5,446 nt of DNA from contig PANO01000020.1 in the NCBI GenBank assembly GCA_002707655.1, positions 38,908 to 44,353 of the forward strand, written 5' to 3'. The first letter of the stretch is position 1. Each line of letters starts with the position of its first letter. This DNA comes from Deltaproteobacteria bacterium (GTDB lineage: Bacteria; SAR324; NAC60-12). Shown in pieces: positions 5,419 through 5,446 of this stretch. The position numbers were made by a program, and so were the translations under genes. The notes under the pieces are model-generated. The model saw only the letters and a program-made list of their open reading frames with translations, was not told the DNA's origin and searched no databases.

Positions 5419-5446
5419 AGGGATGATTGTTCCGGCTGCAAAAAAT
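5419..5446. other. Short upstream sequence at the right edge, no gene seen
   Basis: These 28 bases lie upstream of the antiporter gene and end the window. They hold a run of A residues (5440-5445) but no recognisable promoter boxes; the promoter is probably outside the window. Confidence 0.4.

Overview
The window looks like a chromosomal stretch from a Gram-negative bacterium, about 55-60% GC by eye. It has a secreted periplasmic protease, tightly packed genes and ordinary housekeeping functions. The resemblance of the Na+/H+ antiporter-like protein and of the hexapeptide-repeat protein to families I associate with Verrucomicrobiota and relatives, plus the scarcity of strong Shine-Dalgarno sites, makes a verrucomicrobial (Opitutae-like) host my best guess. 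This is an inference from memory, not a search result. I see no mobile element, CRISPR array, rRNA or tRNA.

Left part (1-3219, all minus strand): five genes sit head to tail with gaps of 1, 2, -4 and 11 bases, so they are very probably one operon read from right to left. The order is an HtrA/DegP-type periplasmic serine protease with two PDZ domains; an unrecognised 61-residue protein built partly from short repeats; a two-helix PspC-domain membrane protein; uroporphyrinogen-III synthase (hemD); and the first 143 codons of a left-handed beta-helix (hexapeptide-repeat) sugar-nucleotide or acyltransferase-like protein that runs off the left edge. The first and third genes point to envelope quality control or stress, hemD to tetrapyrrole synthesis, and the last perhaps to cell-wall or envelope sugar metabolism.

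Middle (3220-3373): a 154-base divergent intergenic region separates the protease operon from gcvH on the plus strand. It holds a bulged inverted repeat, a second perfect 6-bp inverted repeat, and a plausible sigma70-type promoter for gcvH. The glycine cleavage H protein (gcvH, to 3778) stands alone here, without gcvT or gcvP.

Right part (3770-5446): gcvH converges on a large minus-strand gene for a putative Na+/H+ antiporter of the ion-transporter type. A hairpin overlaps the gcvH stop codon and lies between the two gene ends, so it could act as a terminator for either transcript. The start of the antiporter gene carries the oddest local feature of the window: an exact 24-bp tandem duplication of its ribosome-binding site, start codon and first codons. 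This creates a five-codon in-frame mini-ORF just upstream of the true start.

I did not find a clearly new multi-gene system. The points most worth checking are the duplicated initiation region, the 61-residue repeat-containing protein, and the linkage of protease, PspC-domain protein and hemD.
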